From Isoetes taiwanensis (Eukaryota > Streptophyta > Lycopodiopsida > Isoetales > Isoetaceae): a DNA stretch of 64,000 bases. The notes beneath the pieces were generated by a model. The model worked only from the letters and a program-made list of their open reading frames with translations, was not told where the DNA came from and did not search any database. A program made the translations under genes and the position numbers. Below are positions 60,306-64,000 of this stretch, piece by piece. Position 1 is the stretch's first letter. Each line of letters starts with the position of its first letter. The stretch spans positions 6,874,438 to 6,938,437 of the forward strand of contig JAJEKV010000040.1 in NCBI GenBank assembly GCA_021234155.1, written 5' to 3'.

Positions 60306-60685
60306 GTACCACACCACACCCTCCACCACACTCCACCACCACCACCACACTCCACCACCGACATCACACCACAATCCACACCACCCACCACACCCCACCA
60401 CCACCTCCACCACACACCCACCACACCACACCACACACACACCACCACCACCACACCCCACCACCACACCCCACCACACCACATCATACCACCACACACC
60501 ACTACACACACACCACCCCCCCCCACCACCACCACACCCCACCACACCACATCATACCACCACACACCTCCACAGACACCACCACCACCACCCCCCCACC
60601 ACCACACCCCACCACCACCACACACCACTCCACCACCACCCACCACCACACTCCACCACCACTACCCCCGCCACCACACTCCGGT
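60306..60685 (+). repeat. CCA/CAC-rich low-complexity tract
   Basis: About 380 bp made almost only of C and A on the plus strand, in CCACCA and CACACC units, with very few G. Reading frames here (Thr-Pro-His on one strand, Gly-Val-Trp on the other) are by-products. Confidence 0.95.
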
Positions 60686-60908
60686 GGGATTTCCCCCCTA
60701 AAATTCTCTGAATTGAATGTTCCTCTCCTTGCAATTGATCAGTCTAATGGGAATGGCAATCCGATCTCTCTTGATTAATTTCGGTTCTAACTAAAGGTAT
60801 TTTTCCCCTGTTCTCATTTTTCCCCTTTCTGTTGTTCAATTTTTTGCTAAAACGTTTGTTGGTTCACCCTGAACTTTCTGCAATGGTCTCTAATTGTCCG
60901 AAAAAACC

Positions 60909-62483
60909 CTAAATGTGGACTCCCGAACATATCTAAGGCTCGGACGTATACATACGGGGACTTTCCCCTCCCACGGCCTCCCACGGCAACCATCTCGCCA
61001 TGAGCAGGGCCCTCCGTCTAACTCGGACCATCTATGGAAAGATGTCCGGGTGAAGGACACGGAGGTGTCATTCGGCCCACGCCTTCGATGGGACTCCTAT
61101 GTTGCGGAAGCGTGAATACAAGTTAGCATACAACATAATCATATAATAAATAATCACCACGAAGGGTGGCACATCCATCCACTGATGATCACAGAGAAGA
61201 TACATTTAATACTAGAGAAAACACCCCAACCCAAGGTTCTACCCTGGCTCAGACTCCAATGGGGATCGAACCCGGCTGCTAGGTCTCGGAGATCGTGGGG
61301 CGAGAAGAATCTTGACGTGGCGTTGGCGGCATAGAACATCGGCTAGGGTTGTCCACTCCATCCGCCCCTCTGTGCACACTTTGCGGATGAGTGAATCATG
61401 CTATGGCATCACTATAGCCTTAGGAGCCAGCGGACTCAAGGTACCACCATTCGAGCCTACTCCGGGTTACATCTCCAGGGTCCGATGAGGCGGTCGGGGA
61501 AGGGTCCCCTTCGGGGATCTTGGCGGTTCCATGGGTGAGCTAGAGGATCGTGCGCGCATCAGCGACCCCGCATCCGTGCAGACCCACTCCCCTAACTTTA
61601 TCATCAAAGCACTGGATGCCCCATACGGGTCACACCTCGCACCGGAGGGTGTCGGACCCATACCGAGCCCCTCGTGATCGACTATCGAGGCCTAGCCCCC
61701 TTTGTGGGAGTCTCAAGAGCCTTTTATGTTAGGTGCAAGACCCACCCCCACTTCACCACCGGCGTCCTTTCCTGCAGTCTTTGAGCAATTCCATAGCATC
61801 CACGGCCCGGTAGTCTCTTGTGCACAGGCCGCAATTACTGGGTACTAGGGGGGATACTAGGAGCATACTAACGAACATAGGTCACAGAGGTCTCTACCCC
61901 CCTTAAACCCTGCTTTCTGGAAGAACTAACAAAGATGCTACCAAAGATACATCCATCCATACATCACAGAACATAATCCATAGTTGAGAACAGTTCTAAC
62001 TATCAAACAAGGGTTAAACATAACCAAGGACAAACAAAGAAGACTGACAGAGGCGCTGGCCCTAGAAATGTCAAGCTAAGCTATCCACTAACCCGAATTC
62101 CTGCTGGATCCATTGTCATGTGGCATCTCATGTGGCATCTCCATCTTCAAGCAATTTGGGCGCCCAGCAACTCCTCTCCTTGGGATCGATTTGGGGCAAA
62201 TTGGGGTTGGGATCCAATTTGCTGCCCCATATTAGCAGTTTCCTGCTGGCCAATCGAGTTTGGCCAGGTGTCCTCCTCTTAATTAATTAATTAGATTAAT
62301 TAAATAATTATTCCTTAATTTTAGGTATTTAACCTTTAATTAACCCTTTATTAATTTAGCATAGCTAAATTAATCCCTTTTAGGTCAATCCCCTAGGCTA
62401 ACATACCCCGAGGTGGCGTATTCTTACTGCGTGACGTGTCAATATATTTATACGTATACCATATAAATACATGGAACGTCACA
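60909..62483 (-). mobile_element. chromovirus 3' LTR, minus orientation
   Basis: On the minus strand the LTR starts TGTGACGTTCC at 62,483, directly after the purine tract AAGGGGGGGAGAA (62,484-62,496), and ends GGGAGTCCACA at 60,914. CTAAA (60,909-60,913) follows, the complement of the TTTAG that flanks the LTR at 50,019. It belongs to the integrase/chromodomain element at 63.3-64 kb. Confidence 0.9.
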
Positions 62484-62499
62484 TTCTCCCCCCCTTAAA

Positions 62500-63265
62500 A
62501 ATAATGCTGCCCTCAGCATTGGGGTTAGCTAAAAGAAGTGATGCACATCTCAAGAGAATGAAATATAATAATTTATATATAGAAGAAGAAAAGTAATTCC
62601 TTAATCCCGAAGGTAGTAAAATTAAAGTTTAAAACATATAATCGTTTAAGCACCAAGGTGCATTTCACATGATTATGATAAAAAGAAGTTTCAAGGACCG
62701 AAGGTACAATAGCCAACATCGCACTAACGAAATCCAACTCATGAAGACAACATGAAAACTCGAAAAGTTGGGCCATCAGCAACCCTCTATACATGGGCAG
62801 GTCACGTACCGCTCACTGGCCTGCACATGTCAATACATCAGTATATATAGTTATATTATAAGTAAGTTGTGGTTGAAGGGACCACCCCCTATAAGAAAAT
62901 AAAAGATAGATAGATATATAGATAGTATTTTTACGTCATGCCTATGGTTCGCAATTCATTGCGGCATAAGGAATGTCCAAGTTCCCATTATAGCCGAGAT
63001 GAACGCGGCCTATCAACTATATGCTTTCCAAGCAATCAGCGGTCATGCCAACATTGACAATACACCACATCCTAGAGAACACACATGTGATCTCATCATC
63101 GGTAACTACTTTTATTTACGATGCATCTACCCCTGCATTCTACTGCATGATTCTCGGCGAATCAAGCCTTCAAAGCTTATCGCCGGGTGCGGGGTTGATG
63201 ACATCGTTGATGGTGCGGCCCTGAGATTCCCGCATGAAGTCCGGATAGTGCTTATCAAGGTCTAT
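62500..63265. other. 3' non-coding region of the chromovirus, with a SINE tail
   Basis: Between the stop of pol and the purine tract there is about 770 bp. It includes a (GATA)n run at 62,908-62,928 followed by TTTTTACGTCATGCC, the inverted tail of the SINE family at 38.5 kb, so a SINE fragment has inserted here. No other gene was seen. Confidence 0.5.
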
Positions 63266-63267
63266 CT

Positions 63268-63981
63268 TCATGACCACGTAGCATCCTCAATTGGCAATTG
63301 TTTCCACTTAACCAAATATTGCAGCATTTGAGTCCTTCTGGTCTGCTTATAGGCTCGATCAAGAAGAGCTTCAGGCACGATTTCTAGATGCTCTTCTGTC
63401 ATTTCGAGGAGGGTGGGTGTATCCAATATCTCCTCCGGATCAGGGGTGTGTTGCTTTAGAAGACTCACGTGAAAGACCTTGTGGATCTTCAAGCGGGGTG
63501 GCAAATCCAAGCGATATGCCTGTTCTCCAACACGTTCAATGATCTTGAATGGCCTAGCCCATCTGGGTGCCAGCTTCTTGCAGTTATCAATCTTAAGCTT
63601 GGCTTGATTAACCTTAATCTTGAGTCAAACTGATTCGCCCACCTGGAATAGTCGTGGGGTCCTGTGCTTATCAGCCACACTCTTTTGACGACTGCGTGCC
63701 GCCAATAAGTAGCCACGAACTTCTTCAACCAAAGCTTGCATTTCCAAGAGGAGTTGTTGAGAAACCTCCACTTTAGAAACGGGATTATGCCATGTGTCGG
63801 GAGTAAGGCATTGATAACCATAATTTATCATGAAGGGAGACATTCTAGAAGACTCTTGTTTCATGCTATTATAGGCAAATTCGACCAAATAAATATAGTC
63901 AGCCCATTGTGATTGCTTACTCCACACGTAACTTCGTAGCATATCCTCTATAATGCGATTGGTACGCTTTTGTCCGACCAT
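63268..63981 (-). pseudogene. chromovirus integrase C-terminus and chromodomain
   Basis: Minus strand. From 63,981 the frame reads MLRSYVWSKQSQWADYIYLV and EFAYNSMKQESSRMSPFMIN, the end of the gypsy integrase core, then KSVADKHRTPRLFQVGESV. After a frame change near 63,625 the segment to 63,490 is in another frame; then LPPRLKIHKVFHVSLLKQHT and a chromodomain-type end, LQYLVKWKQLPIEDATWS, stopping near 63,268. The chromodomain steers chromoviruses to particular chromatin. The start of pol lies beyond the window edge. Confidence 0.88.
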
Positions 63982-64000
63982 CCCATCGAGGATGATATGT

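Noticed and set aside
60252..60711. Long open frames rich in Thr/Pro/His (plus) and Gly/Val/Trp (minus)
   Set aside because: They are translations of a CCA/CAC low-complexity tract open in several frames on both strands; no domain and no start context.
1..64000. CRISPR arrays, bacterial operons or ribosome binding sites
   Set aside because: The window is intron-bearing eukaryotic DNA; the short repeats seen are minisatellites or transposon parts, not regularly spaced CRISPR units.

Overview
The window is nuclear DNA of a land plant. It is AT-rich and carries one clearly conserved host gene whose protein resembles the plant beta'-COP, a decayed transporter gene, and a dense, nested set of plant-type transposable elements: Ty1/copia, Ty3/gypsy chromovirus, LINEs with a zf-RVT tail, a TRIM with an initiator-Met-tRNA primer site, tRNA-derived SINEs, a fold-back element and two-gene DNA transposons. 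The mix, including a DUF3504/Crypton-like tyrosine recombinase, would suit a large seed-free plant genome such as a fern, but the species cannot be fixed from the sequence.

Layout. 0.9-2.0 kb: decayed tyrosine recombinase on the minus strand. 3.3-5.2 kb: truncated copia gag-protease-integrase (minus). 5.4-12.5 kb: mostly featureless, with direct repeats at 8.27/8.59 kb and short hairpins. 12.5-13.2 kb: 3' exons of a PHO4/Pit-type phosphate transporter gene (minus), with a probable frameshift. 13.3-13.9 kb: exons of an unidentified minus-strand gene. 14.6-20.07 kb: 24-exon beta'-COP (COPB2) gene on the minus strand, which looks intact (about 902 codons). 21.6-24.4 kb: two 5'-truncated LINEs with perfect target-site duplications. 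26-30.9 kb: SINE copies, tandem duplications and a fold-back element. 33.7-35.5 kb: LINE reverse-transcriptase debris and an old LTR fragment.

35.5-46.1 kb holds the most unusual object: a plus-strand transposase gene of a family I cannot name (signature DFxENY ... WSDGxxxQFK ... GHGKGxxDG). Its intron has been invaded by a second, opposite-oriented element of the same family (36.83-44.08 kb). That inner copy was itself hit, inside an exon, by a 454-bp TRIM with identical LTRs.

46.6-50.0 kb: two small unidentified minus-strand genes and a cluster of 24-bp-spaced palindromes. 50.0-62.5 kb: two 1.57-kb LTRs of one young chromovirus in opposite orientation (50,019-51,587 and 60,914-62,483), each flanked by the same 5 bp. 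This suggests one insertion later split by an inversion. Between them lie an ORF joining an unknown 240-residue domain and a coiled coil to a histone H3 fold, an older gypsy gag-protease block, and a plus-strand gene with an Ulp1-like protease domain whose left end matches that of the 35.5-kb element. 62.5-64 kb: integrase and chromodomain of the chromovirus (minus), leaving the window.

Most coding fragments outside beta'-COP are broken. Several nonsense codons are one C-to-T change from a likely sense codon, as expected of long-methylated repeats.
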